64,000 bases of DNA from Longimicrobiales bacterium. GTDB taxonomy: Bacteria > Gemmatimonadota > Gemmatimonadetes > Longimicrobiales > Gaopeijiaceae. The position numbers were made by a program, and so were the translations under genes. The stretch covers positions 1-64,000 of the forward strand of contig JANQRP010000003.1 of the NCBI GenBank assembly GCA_028284495.1. The letters run 5' to 3'. The notes below the pieces were generated by a model. It had not been told where the DNA came from and searched no databases. It worked only from the letters and a program-made list of their open reading frames with translations. Shown piece after piece: positions 18,017 to 26,559 of this stretch; position 1 is the first letter of the stretch; every line of letters begins with the position of its first letter.

Positions 18017-19030
18017 TCAGCGACCGATCATCCCCGGGATGACCAGGGGGGCACCGCTGCGCATGTGCATGCCGTGGCTGTGCATGTTCCGCTCGCTCTC
18101 CGTCATCACGGCGAGCGGGAGGCCGCCCTGGAAGAAGATCCCGTGGCGGAGTGCCATGATCTCCCACTCGTACCGGTCGGTGATGCCCTCGGCCGGATCG
18201 GTGAAGAAGTCCACGGCGGCGCCGATGGCCGCCGCGCGATCCCGGATCGGCGCCACCGCAAGGATGTCCAGCAGGACCTCCTCGAACATGGCCAGGTTGT
18301 CGAGGATCGTGGCGGCTTCCGTGCTCGCCCATACGAGGCCGGGCGCGATGGCCGGGGCGAGCGGCAGCTCGGTCGGGAAGGCGGCCGGCGGATCGCCTTC
18401 CGTCAGCTTGGCCAGGTACCGGGCGGTCACCGTGTCCACACCGGCGGCGCGCTCGGCGCCCGGAGCGAGGTCGGTGAGGGGCTCGGTCACGGCCAGCCGG
18501 TACCACTGGCCGGCCCAGAGGAATCCGCTCAGCCGCGGGTAGCGCGTGCGGAATGCGAGGGCCGCGTCATGGTCGTACAGAACGTCCATGTTCTTGGGCT
18601 CCGCAGGAAGCGCCAACCCGGCGCGGGCCAGATAGCGCTGGACGGAGACCTCCAGAGCGGGACCCGGGTCCCCGTCGGACGCGACCAGAATCGATACGAG
18701 GTCGTGCCGAAACGCGCGCCCGTGCCGGATCACCTGCGCGGCACGACCATCGAGTTCATCGAGGCGTCGGGCGGCATCGTTCACCCGCGCCGACGTGTTG
18801 CCCTCCCGCATCCCGGCCGCGAGGTCCTGAAGGAAGGTGCCCTCGAAGTCCGGGCCGAGCCGGGTGGCAGAGGCGAACGCGCCCAGAACGGCGTCGTGCG
18901 CGACGTCCAGCAGCCGGACGAACTCTGCCGCGTCGACCGCGGCATCTCCCTCCTGCCCGGCCCCGGCGGCGGGCGAGACCAGCGCGAGGAGAAGAGGGGT
19001 CGCCAGCGCGGCGGTACGGCGAAGACTCAT
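18017..19030 (-). CDS. Secreted hypothetical protein, last gene of oxidation cluster
   Basis: A 337-residue protein with a clear Sec signal peptide (hydrophobic 6-20, cleavage near AAGAGQ). I do not recognise the family. The body is largely helical, with a histidine/methionine cluster at the extreme C-terminus (NMHSHGMHMRSG) that could bind copper or haem. It starts 15 bases after the cytochrome/monooxygenase-like gene, so it is probably expressed with it. A metal- or electron-related role is inferred only from the His/Met tail and neighbours. Confidence 0.75.
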   Translation of the reverse strand: MSLRRTAALATPLLLALVSPAAGAGQEGDAAVDAAEFVRLLDVAHDAVLGAFASATRLGPDFEGTFLQDLAAGMREGNTSARVNDAARRLDELDGRAAQVIRHGRAFRHDLVSILVASDGDPGPALEVSVQRYLARAGLALPAEPKNMDVLYDHDAALAFRTRYPRLSGFLWAGQWYRLAVTEPLTDLAPGAERAAGVDTVTARYLAKLTEGDPPAAFPTELPLAPAIAPGLVWASTEAATILDNLAMFEEVLLDILAVAPIRDRAAAIGAAVDFFTDPAEGITDRYEWEIMALRHGIFFQGGLPLAVMTESERNMHSHGMHMRSGAPLVIPGMIGR

Positions 19031-19045
19031 GGGGGACCGGGTGGG

Positions 19046-20392
19046 TCAGCCGCCGCCCGGGCCCGTCTCTCCGCCGGCGCCGTCGGCTCCGATCAGCTCG
19101 CGCTCCTGCACGAGACGCTCGTACTGCTCCTCGGTCAGGTTGGTCACGCCGATCCAGAAGTGCCCCATTTCATCGGCCGCGCGGTCACCCCAGGTGACGA
19201 AGTCGCCGGCGTGCGGATTGTTCGGGTTGTCCTCGGTGTTGTCGTACCACATCGAGAACTTGAGCACCGTGCCGGCCGGCAGCAGCGGCGCGGCATGGTC
19301 GGCGTAGATGTAGTTGTTGTGCCAGTTGAACTGGAAGTCGTCGATCTGGCTCAGCACCTCGGTCCGCCCGTTCGGATAGATCGCCTCCATCGAAGCGCCC
19401 TTGCCGCGAAGGTGGAAGTGCGCCTGGAAGCTCTGGATCCGGACCGGATTCCGCATTACGAACTGCCGCTGGTAGATCGGCCTGGAGTGCGGCGGAATTC
19501 CCAGCACACCCTCGGGCGCGACGTTGAAGAACCGGAGCGTCGTCGGGAACTCCGGCACGTAGTCCTCCGGATACAGCCAGAGGCCGAGCGCGACCCGATC
19601 CTGCGGGACCGGCGTGCCGTTGGGATAGTAGTGCACCTCGAACTGGATCTCGGAGCCGGCCTCGAGCAGCTTGCCGGTGCCCTCCTGGTAGATCTCGCCC
19701 GTCTTGCCGAGGGCCCACTCCGTGAGGAGCCCGCCCACGGACTGCTCCTGGACCGCCGTCACGAGCATGTGGTGCGTCACGCCGCGCCCGTCGGGGAAGG
19801 AGGGGAGCACCTCGGTGGCGCGGACGTAGCGATCCTGCGTGAGGCCGGTCGGCACGCGAGGACGCCACCACAGGTCGTTGCCCTCCGCGGGCACGTCGAA
19901 GGGCTTCGTGTAGATGATGAGGTCGGGAGGGCCCAGCACCGGCGTGGACTGGAAGTCCTCACCCGTCGGCCACTCGACGGGAGGGGGCGCGTCGGCCGGA
20001 TCGCCCTCCGGCATGCCGGCGTCCACCCACGCCACGATCGTCTCGATCTCGTCCTCCGTGAGCGAGCGATCGTTCTTGAAGTCCTGCACGCCGAGATGGG
20101 GATTCAGGTGCCACGGCGGCATCAGGCGCTCGCTCACGCGCGTCCGGATGATCCGCCCGTAGCGACGCACCTGGTCGTACGTCATCAGCTCCATCGGGGC
20201 GATCGCCCCTGCCTGGTGGCAGGCCTGGCAGCTCTCCTGGAAGATCGGCAGGATGTCACGCGTGAAGGTGAGGTCCTCACCCGCTTCCTGCGCGGACACG
20301 CCGGGGGCCGCGAACATCGTCGCCGCACCCGCCAGAACCGCGGTTAGTACGCCACCGGGGACGACGCGAAGGCTCGAAAAGCGCTCGATCAT
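19046..20392 (-). CDS. Exported cytochrome c fused to a copper monooxygenase-like (PHM fold) region
   Basis: A 448-residue exported protein. After the signal peptide (about 12-34, ending VSAQ) comes a monohaem cytochrome c domain with CQACH at 55-59, a nearby axial-Met candidate in IAPM, and MPPWHL. From about residue 130 it resembles the ascorbate-dependent (PHM/DBM) copper type II monooxygenase fold: THHML near 210, FEVHYYPNGTPV, AHFHLRGKG and an Asn-rich NWHNNYIY stretch. ATG 20392 is preferred over an upstream in-frame ATG at 20410 because GGGAGA precedes it. Whether it is catalytic or only binds haem and copper is open. Confidence 0.85.
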   Translation of the reverse strand: MIERFSSLRVVPGGVLTAVLAGAATMFAAPGVSAQEAGEDLTFTRDILPIFQESCQACHQAGAIAPMELMTYDQVRRYGRIIRTRVSERLMPPWHLNPHLGVQDFKNDRSLTEDEIETIVAWVDAGMPEGDPADAPPPVEWPTGEDFQSTPVLGPPDLIIYTKPFDVPAEGNDLWWRPRVPTGLTQDRYVRATEVLPSFPDGRGVTHHMLVTAVQEQSVGGLLTEWALGKTGEIYQEGTGKLLEAGSEIQFEVHYYPNGTPVPQDRVALGLWLYPEDYVPEFPTTLRFFNVAPEGVLGIPPHSRPIYQRQFVMRNPVRIQSFQAHFHLRGKGASMEAIYPNGRTEVLSQIDDFQFNWHNNYIYADHAAPLLPAGTVLKFSMWYDNTEDNPNNPHAGDFVTWGDRAADEMGHFWIGVTNLTEEQYERLVQERELIGADGAGGETGPGGG

Positions 20393-20416
20393 ATGGTTCT
20401 CCCGCCGCATTCGCGG

Positions 20417-21229
20417 CTATTGCTGCGTGACCGTGACGGTCACGTATCCGTTCGTCCAGCAGCACTGCTCGAGGCCCGCCTCGCGCACACCCCGCTCGGT
20501 CTGCCCGGCGCGGACGTATACGACGTACTCGCCCGGCTGGCTGAAGGTCGCGGTGGTGGTCGCCGCACGCTCGCCGAGCTCGAGATCGACCTCGTCGGTC
20601 GCGAACTCGACCGTGCCCGGTCCGCGGTACTTGTAGAACCAGACGGACACCTCGTGACCGTGCTCGTCCCACGCCTCGACGCCGAGCTCGAGGGGCTCGC
20701 CGACCCGCGCCTCGGCCTGGACCCGATCGCCGTTCGGCCCGCGCGTCTCCCGCCGCCCATCACCCATGACGAGGACGGGGGGAAACAGGTCGATGGCGGG
20801 GGCGTGGAGGTTCGCGGTCTGGTACGATTCCAGGAGACCGCCCGGGATGGCGTACCGCTCGCCGTTCCGCTCGAGTGTCCACGTCACGCGATCCTCGGGC
20901 CCGAAGTCGGCCGGAACGGTGACCGTGAAGATGCCGTAGCCGCGGCGGGACTCGAACCACGTGGGCTGTCCCTGGTCGGCCTCACCGGGGGAGACGTTGT
21001 TGTTCTCGCCGACCGGAATCGTGACGATCTCGTCCGTGTTGCGGTTGAAGTAGCCGAACGAAAGCGTGTACGTCCCGTCCGGGTTCCGGTACCACCCTTC
21101 GAAGGTGGGACTCACGCCCAGCCCGCGGGCCTGCAGGCGGGCGCGCGGGTCGTACTGGGCGTCCGCCTCGGCGGCCTGGCCGAACAGCAGCGCGGCGGCG
21201 ACGCCGCAGAGTGTCACGCGTCGAATCAA
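20417..21229 (-). CDS. Secreted Ig-like hypothetical protein
   Basis: A 270-residue protein with an N-terminal signal peptide (cleavage near ADAQ). Two beta-rich halves follow, with motifs such as YTLSFGYFNRN and GEYVVYVRA that suggest immunoglobulin-like or jelly-roll domains, plus a C-terminal pair of adjacent cysteines (EQCCW). Function is unknown. It starts at a TTG with GGGAGA upstream and lies 24 bases before the cytochrome/PHM-like gene, so a partner role to that redox protein is plausible but inferred. The 100 bases upstream hold a tandem GGGTACTTC repeat. Confidence 0.72.
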   Translation of the reverse strand: MIRRVTLCGVAAALLFGQAAEADAQYDPRARLQARGLGVSPTFEGWYRNPDGTYTLSFGYFNRNTDEIVTIPVGENNNVSPGEADQGQPTWFESRRGYGIFTVTVPADFGPEDRVTWTLERNGERYAIPGGLLESYQTANLHAPAIDLFPPVLVMGDGRRETRGPNGDRVQAEARVGEPLELGVEAWDEHGHEVSVWFYKYRGPGTVEFATDEVDLELGERAATTTATFSQPGEYVVYVRAGQTERGVREAGLEQCCWTNGYVTVTVTQQ

Positions 21230-21303
21230 CGGGGTGTCTCCCGGGCGGGGTACTTCGGGCTGGGTACTTCAGGGTTGAAGCGATAATGAGGCCGAACGAC
21301 CCC

Positions 21304-21327
21304 GGTCCGCCAGAATTCTCGCGGACC
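21304..21327 (-). terminator. Hairpin just after the PQQ dehydrogenase gene
   Basis: A perfect 7-bp stem (GGTCCGC/GCGGACC, 21304-21310 with 21321-21327) encloses a 10-nt loop containing the palindrome AGAATTCT. It lies immediately downstream of the stop of the 21330-23276 gene and lacks a T-tract. It may be a weak terminator or mRNA-processing stem separating the two halves of the cluster. Confidence 0.35.
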
Positions 21328-21329
21328 TG

Positions 21330-23276
21330 TCAGTCGCGGTCGGGCAGCGCGAAAGCCACCAGCTCGGCCGATTCACCGCCGCCGCCGACCGACAGGACCA
21401 CGTACTGCCGACCTTCGTGCATGTAGGTCATCGGAAGCCCCGTCTGGGCGCCGGGAAGCTCGATCTCGGCAATCGTCTCGCCGGTGGCCTTGTCGAGCGC
21501 GCGCAGGATCGGGTCGCCCGACGCACCTTCGCCGGCGAAGAGCAGGCTCCGCGTCACGAGGAGGCCGGCTCGCGACACCTTCCCGGTGCGCGGGATCAGC
21601 TCGGGGTCGATGCCCAGTCGCTGCGCCACGTGGTCCGGGGTGTCGCCGTTCGGGACCATCCACGCCATCGACCCGTCCTTGAGGTCGAGCGCCGTGATGC
21701 GGCCCCAGGGCGGCTTCACGATGGGCACTCCGGGCGCCACGTCGGCCCGCGCGAACCCGAAGACGTAGTCCATGTCGGAGCGCTCACCGCCGGGCACAAG
21801 CTGAAGCACCGACGCGGTGGTCTGCGAGCCCACGTAGAGCATCCCGGACTCGGGATCGAACGCTCCACCCTCCCAGTTCGCGCCGCCCAGCGTGCTCGGA
21901 AGGGAAAGGGTGCCGTTCGTTCCGTCCGGAGCATCGCGAAGCGACGGTGGACTGAAGATCGGGCCCATCCGATACGCGGCTGCCGCCTCCTGGGCGCGCT
22001 GGAGGATCTCCGGGGTGAAGTCGATCAGGTCGTCCTCGCTGAAGCCCTGCCGCTCGTACGGGACGGGCAGCGTCGGAATGGGCTGGGTGGGCGACGTCCA
22101 CTCGCCCGGCACGTCCGTCTGCGGCACGGCGGTTTCGACGATGGGCCAGATGGGCTCGCCGGTGACGCGGTCGAAGACGTACGTGAATCCCTGCTTGGTG
22201 AGCTGAGCCACGATCTTCCGCTCGACGCCGTCGACCGTCACGTCGCCCAGGATCGGGAACGTCGGGTTGTCCCAGTCCCAGATGTCGTGGTGGATGATCT
22301 GCTGATGCCAGACCTTCCGGCCGGTGCGGGCGTCGAGCGCGACGAGGCTGGTCGAGAAGAGGTTCGCGCCGGGTCGGTGACCGCCGTAGTAGTCGCCCGT
22401 CGCGGCCTCGGTCGGCAGGTACACGTAGCCGGTTTCGGCGTCGAACGAGATCGGCGCCCACACGCCGGCGTTCCCAGTGTACTCGGCCGAGCCCTCGAGC
22501 CATGTGTCGTGGCCCTCCTCACCGGGCTCGGGAATCGTGTGGAAGGTCCAGAGGAGCTCGCCGGTGCGGACGTCGTAGCCGCGCACGTCGCCGGGCGTGT
22601 TGATGCGCGAGGGCGGACGGAGCCCGACGTGCTGCGCCGAGCCGACCACGACGACGTCGCCGACGACCGTGGGGGGCGAACTCGAGCCGATCGAGCCCGA
22701 GATGGGCACGCCGTCGCGCACGCGATGCCCATCGTGGAGGTCGATCGTACCGGACGCTCCGAACCCTTCGACGGGGACCCCCGTGGCGGCGTCGAGCGCG
22801 ACGAGGTGGTAGCCCGGGGTCATGACCAGCACACGGTCGTCGCCGGCGCCGTCCGACCACCACGCCACGCCTCGGCCCGGGTTGGGACGCGGCGCGTCGG
22901 CGAGCCGCTCCCCTTCGTCCATGGTCCACATCCAGAGCGTCTCGCCCGATCCGGCGTCCAGCGCGACGACCGCCCGACGCTGCCCCGCCGTGGCGTACAG
23001 GACCCCATCGACGTACAGCGGCGTCGTCTGCGACCGGACGAGCGGATTCGGTCCGTAGTTCCGGGCCGTCCAACTCCACGCGACCTCCAGGTCGGCGACG
23101 TTGCCGGCGTCGATCTGGTCGAGGGGGGCGTACCGGGTGTGGCCGGGGTCGCCGCCGTAGACGCGCCACTGGCCGTCCGCCGCGCCCTTCTGGGCCGTGA
23201 GGGGCGAGGTCGCGAGCGCCGACGCGACGATCGACGTGGCGGCGAGGAGGGCGGCCGTGCGCGCGACGCCGTTCAT
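21330..23276 (-). CDS. PQQ-dependent dehydrogenase (quinoprotein propeller)
   Basis: A 648-residue exported quinoprotein. The signal peptide (cleavage near LTAQ) precedes an eight-bladed propeller: WRVYGGDPGHTRYAPLDQI at the start, QTTPLYVDGVLY, the W-motif-like blades WSWTARN and GKVWHQQIIHHDIWDWDNP (typical of the glucose/alcohol dehydrogenase group), and GANWEGGAFDP near the C-terminus. PQQ is bound with Ca2+ or a lanthanide in this family; the Asp that distinguishes these could not be assigned with confidence. Substrate could be a sugar or alcohol. No pqq biosynthesis genes are in the window. Confidence 0.9.
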   Translation of the reverse strand: MNGVARTAALLAATSIVASALATSPLTAQKGAADGQWRVYGGDPGHTRYAPLDQIDAGNVADLEVAWSWTARNYGPNPLVRSQTTPLYVDGVLYATAGQRRAVVALDAGSGETLWMWTMDEGERLADAPRPNPGRGVAWWSDGAGDDRVLVMTPGYHLVALDAATGVPVEGFGASGTIDLHDGHRVRDGVPISGSIGSSSPPTVVGDVVVVGSAQHVGLRPPSRINTPGDVRGYDVRTGELLWTFHTIPEPGEEGHDTWLEGSAEYTGNAGVWAPISFDAETGYVYLPTEAATGDYYGGHRPGANLFSTSLVALDARTGRKVWHQQIIHHDIWDWDNPTFPILGDVTVDGVERKIVAQLTKQGFTYVFDRVTGEPIWPIVETAVPQTDVPGEWTSPTQPIPTLPVPYERQGFSEDDLIDFTPEILQRAQEAAAAYRMGPIFSPPSLRDAPDGTNGTLSLPSTLGGANWEGGAFDPESGMLYVGSQTTASVLQLVPGGERSDMDYVFGFARADVAPGVPIVKPPWGRITALDLKDGSMAWMVPNGDTPDHVAQRLGIDPELIPRTGKVSRAGLLVTRSLLFAGEGASGDPILRALDKATGETIAEIELPGAQTGLPMTYMHEGRQYVVLSVGGGGESAELVAFALPDRD

Positions 23277-23283
23277 CGGCTTC

Positions 23284-25347
23284 TCACATCACGGGTCGGG
23301 ACCGGGGAATCAGCCGGATGCTCCAGAGCCCCGAGTTGGTGTCGCTGAAGAACACGTGGCCCTTGTGGGGCTGCGCACCCCAGACCATGGTCGCGTTCGG
23401 CGTCCAGCCGGCCGGGTGGGCCGACTTGAACACCGCGATCTCCCGGCCCTGCTCGTAGAGGTTGCCCATGAGTTCGCCGCTGATGTCCACCACCCGCACG
23501 CCGCCCTCGTAGTAGGCCTGATAGAGCCGGTCGTCCTCGATCCACATGTTGTGGGTCCCGTACTCGGGGACGTGATAGCGCGCCACCATCTCCGGGTTCT
23601 CGGGGTCGGAGAAGTCGATGATCTGGATGTAGCCGCGCGTGACGAGGGGGATGCCGTTCCGGCCGGTGTCGGGATCGTAGCGGGAGCCGTACGAACCCAT
23701 GCTGCCGGGGTAGCCGGCCCAGGCGAGCCCCCGCCGGTTCATGATCTCGTCACCGGTGAAGATGTAGACCCTGTCGGCGGACTCGCTGTAGTAGGGGAAG
23801 GCGGCATGCGTCGCGCCGGTGGGCGTCACGTAGGTGTTCACGAGGACCGGGTTCTCGATGCTCCCGCCCCACCGGCCGTTCCCGACGTCCACGACCACCA
23901 CGCCGTTCCCCCACTCGGAGGAGTACGCGAGGCCGTCGTGCACCCACACGTCGTGAAGTCGCGAGTCGGGGTGGTTGTACTCGCTCACGACGCGGGGCGC
24001 GTACAGGTCCGACATGTCGATGATGACGTACTTGTCGCCGCCCGAGAGCGCGAAGAGGTAGTCGTCGGTCGCGAACACGTTGTGCACGCCGCCGGTGATG
24101 CTCGGGTCCTCGACGTAAGCGGCGATCTCGGGGTTCAGCGGGTCCGACAGGTCCACGATGACCGGTCCGTTCGCACGGGTGGAGGCGCCCTCCCGCGAGA
24201 TCACGCCGTAGCGTCCGTCGGGGGAGACCTTCACGTCGTTGACGGTGCGTGCGTCGACCTGGATCGAGTCGAACTTGATCAGGTTGCCCGGATCGGTGAC
24301 GTCGTAGAAGAAGGCGTGGCCGTCGGCCTGCTTCGAGCCGGTCATCGCGTAGTCACGACCGTCCACGCCTTCGTACACCCACAGGTCCGTCACGCGGTAC
24401 TCGGAGTTGAGCGCGTGGCCGGTGACCTCGAGTTCCTCGACGACGTCGCGCGGCGTGACCTCGAACACCGTGTCCACGGTGTGCGGGCCGACGCTGGCGA
24501 CCACCTGATAGGTGCCGGGCACATCGGCGACGAACTTCCCGTTCCGGATCTGCGCCCCGGCGCGCGCGCCGATGTACTCGAACTCCTCGGCGACGCGCGT
24601 GGCCGACCAGACGACCGGGACGTCGTACATCACGCTTCCGCCGGCGCGGTAGAAGGCGTCGAAGGTGAGGACGTCACCCGTCCGGACGGGGCCGTCGTGC
24701 GGACGCTCGTCGAGGATGAGGGCGCCGTCGGGAAGCGCGCTGACGGTCAGCGGCAGCGTCGCATCGACGCCCTCCGCGCGGACCCGCAGCTCGGTGGTCC
24801 CGGGCGAGACGCCCCGGACGTGGCCGAGTTCGTTCACGGAGGCGACCGACGGGTCGGCGGTGGCCCAGGTGAGCGCCGCATCGGTGCGGACCTGGCCGTC
24901 CGTCTGGACCGCGCGAGCGTCGTAGAAGCGTTGGGTGGTGGTGTACAGCGCCACGTCATCGCGAAGCGGCGTCACGTCGATGCGTTCGATGGAAGCCGGG
25001 AGTACGGTGACACGGACCGTGGCGGTGAGCGTCATGTCCTCGGTGCGGTACGTCGCCGGGATCTCGTACTCGCCCGGCCGGAGCGCCACCAGCGCCGAGC
25101 CTTCGTAGATGAACGATCCGCGCGGAAACGCGAGCGTCACGGGGCCGACCTGGGGCGTGCTCATCCCGTCGATGTTGGTGCCCGCGAACGACAGCATCGT
25201 CGTGTCCCCGACCTGCATGGTGATCTCGGTTGCGCTCGGGACGATGGCGCCCTCCTGCTGTGCGGCGGCCGGCACCGCGGCGAGCAGCGGGACGGCGGCG
25301 AGCGCGGCGAGTCGGGCGAGAGGGGGTGCGATTCGGCGCGTGTTCAT
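23284..25347 (-). CDS. Exported Ig-like (BIG2) plus LVIVD-repeat propeller protein
   Basis: A 687-residue exported protein. A signal peptide (cleavage near AAAQ) leads into BIG2-type Ig repeats (ASVNELGHVRGVSPGTTELRV). From about residue 320 to the end there are LVIVD-type repeats with VIVDLSDPLNPEI, YVIIDMSDLYAPRV and IQIIDFSDPENPEM, which form a beta-propeller. Such proteins are usually cell-surface or periplasmic with no known catalysis. It ends 7 bases before the PQQ dehydrogenase start and so is almost certainly cotranscribed, possibly as a scaffold for the oxidation complex (inference). Confidence 0.85.
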   Translation of the reverse strand: MNTRRIAPPLARLAALAAVPLLAAVPAAAQQEGAIVPSATEITMQVGDTTMLSFAGTNIDGMSTPQVGPVTLAFPRGSFIYEGSALVALRPGEYEIPATYRTEDMTLTATVRVTVLPASIERIDVTPLRDDVALYTTTQRFYDARAVQTDGQVRTDAALTWATADPSVASVNELGHVRGVSPGTTELRVRAEGVDATLPLTVSALPDGALILDERPHDGPVRTGDVLTFDAFYRAGGSVMYDVPVVWSATRVAEEFEYIGARAGAQIRNGKFVADVPGTYQVVASVGPHTVDTVFEVTPRDVVEELEVTGHALNSEYRVTDLWVYEGVDGRDYAMTGSKQADGHAFFYDVTDPGNLIKFDSIQVDARTVNDVKVSPDGRYGVISREGASTRANGPVIVDLSDPLNPEIAAYVEDPSITGGVHNVFATDDYLFALSGGDKYVIIDMSDLYAPRVVSEYNHPDSRLHDVWVHDGLAYSSEWGNGVVVVDVGNGRWGGSIENPVLVNTYVTPTGATHAAFPYYSESADRVYIFTGDEIMNRRGLAWAGYPGSMGSYGSRYDPDTGRNGIPLVTRGYIQIIDFSDPENPEMVARYHVPEYGTHNMWIEDDRLYQAYYEGGVRVVDISGELMGNLYEQGREIAVFKSAHPAGWTPNATMVWGAQPHKGHVFFSDTNSGLWSIRLIPRSRPVM

Positions 25348-25369
25348 GGGTCGGTCCGGATCGGGGGCG

Positions 25370-26380
25370 TCAGTTCTGAGGTCGGTCCACCACCAGCACA
25401 ATAGAGGCGCCGTCGTCCGAGACCGCGAGTCTGGAGATGACCAGGGTGGTGTCGGGGAGCGCGCCAACGGGTGTGACGCCCGAGTTCCAGCGCGGGCCTT
25501 CGTTGGCCGGCCGCACGGACGCCAGCTGGTACCCGGAGCCGAAGAGCAGCTCCCCGCTCGGGGTCCAGGCGTGGTCCGGGCCGAGGCCACCCCCCCAGAA
25601 GTCCTCCGGCTCACCGGTCGCCCCGACGATGTGGAAGTCGCCGCCGTCGAACCCGAAGCGATTCATGTAGCTCACCGCCTCGCGCCCCGGCACCCGGTTG
25701 AGCGACCGTTGCACGAAGAGGTCCACGACCTCGCCCGGACCGGGGGTGCGAAGCCCACGAGATACGGCCCGCTGAAGGGTCGCCGTGTCGCCGAGGACGT
25801 ACATCACCACGGTCGAGTCGTCGGCCCACGCGTGATACCCGACCGGCGCGATGTCTTCGAAGACCGGGGCGCCGTTGGAGCCGTTCAGATCGAACCGCCA
25901 GAGCCGCTGCATCGAGTCGGGCTCCACGACGATCGCGCTGAATCCGGTCCCGTCTGGGGTCGGGGTGGCCGAGTACTCGCTCTGGTCCGGCGTCTCGGTA
26001 ACGGCGGCGTGCGTGTCCGAGGCCGGATCGTACCGCCAGATGTCGGTACGCTCGCCCACTCCCCGTGTGTAGAGAATCGAACCGTCGGGCAGGAACCGCG
26101 GCTGATTGTCGTAGCCCGCGCGAGCCGTGACGTTCCGGCCCGCCCCCAGCGACGGGACGCCGTCGTCGTCGTACGCGAGCGTGGCCAGCCACAGGTCGGG
26201 TCCGTCGACGAACGCCCCGGATTCGGCGGCGGATTCGGTGGCGGACGGCGGCTCCGACGGCGGGGCATCGTTCGCCGAATCCCCGGCGGGGCCGCATGCC
26301 GTGGCGACCGTCAGCGGAAGAACGAGCGCGGGAAGCAGGGTCGGCAGGCGCCGTGGCGCGATTCCAGTGGCGAGATGCAT
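25370..26380 (-). CDS. Propeller lipoprotein (PD40/TolB-like)
   Basis: A 336-residue lipoprotein. The signal ends in TVATAC, giving a lipobox with the acylated Cys near residue 28. A Ser/Pro/Glu-rich linker follows, then a beta-propeller of PD40/WD-like blades (QPRFLPDGSILYTRG, YSATPTPDGTGFSA, HAWTPSGELLFGSG). Probably membrane-anchored and periplasm-facing. It is the first gene of the leftward cluster and is divergent from menF. The start ATG 26380 is chosen because it places the lipobox correctly. Confidence 0.82.
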   Translation of the reverse strand: MHLATGIAPRRLPTLLPALVLPLTVATACGPAGDSANDAPPSEPPSATESAAESGAFVDGPDLWLATLAYDDDGVPSLGAGRNVTARAGYDNQPRFLPDGSILYTRGVGERTDIWRYDPASDTHAAVTETPDQSEYSATPTPDGTGFSAIVVEPDSMQRLWRFDLNGSNGAPVFEDIAPVGYHAWADDSTVVMYVLGDTATLQRAVSRGLRTPGPGEVVDLFVQRSLNRVPGREAVSYMNRFGFDGGDFHIVGATGEPEDFWGGGLGPDHAWTPSGELLFGSGYQLASVRPANEGPRWNSGVTPVGALPDTTLVISRLAVSDDGASIVLVVDRPQN

Positions 26381-26451
26381 CCGGGTCTCCGGTGGAGGTT
26401 CGGCTTCAAGAGGGGACCGTGGCCGGCCCGGCGGCAAGGACGTGGGCGAGG

Positions 26452-26479
26452 TTGGTCCGCCCCGCCGCCCCCCTATATT
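26452..26479 (+). promoter_or_regulatory. Candidate sigma70-type promoter for the men operon
   Basis: TTGGTC (26452-26457) and TATATT (26474-26479) are separated by 16 bases in an otherwise very GC-rich stretch between the divergent lipoprotein and menF genes. The AT-rich hexamer stands out locally. A transcript from here would begin near 26486 and favour the menF start at 26560. Confidence 0.45.
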
Positions 26480-26559
26480 CGAGGCGACCCCTCCCTTCTG
26501 CCGAGGCATCCCCGATTCCGTCCTCCAGCCGACCGAGCAGTCGATCCAGCGCCGGCCCC

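Noticed and set aside
26296..26559. In-frame extension of menF overlapping the divergent lipoprotein start
   Set aside because: It would cover the likely promoter and has no MenF-like sequence; starts at 26419 and 26452 are kept only as alternatives.
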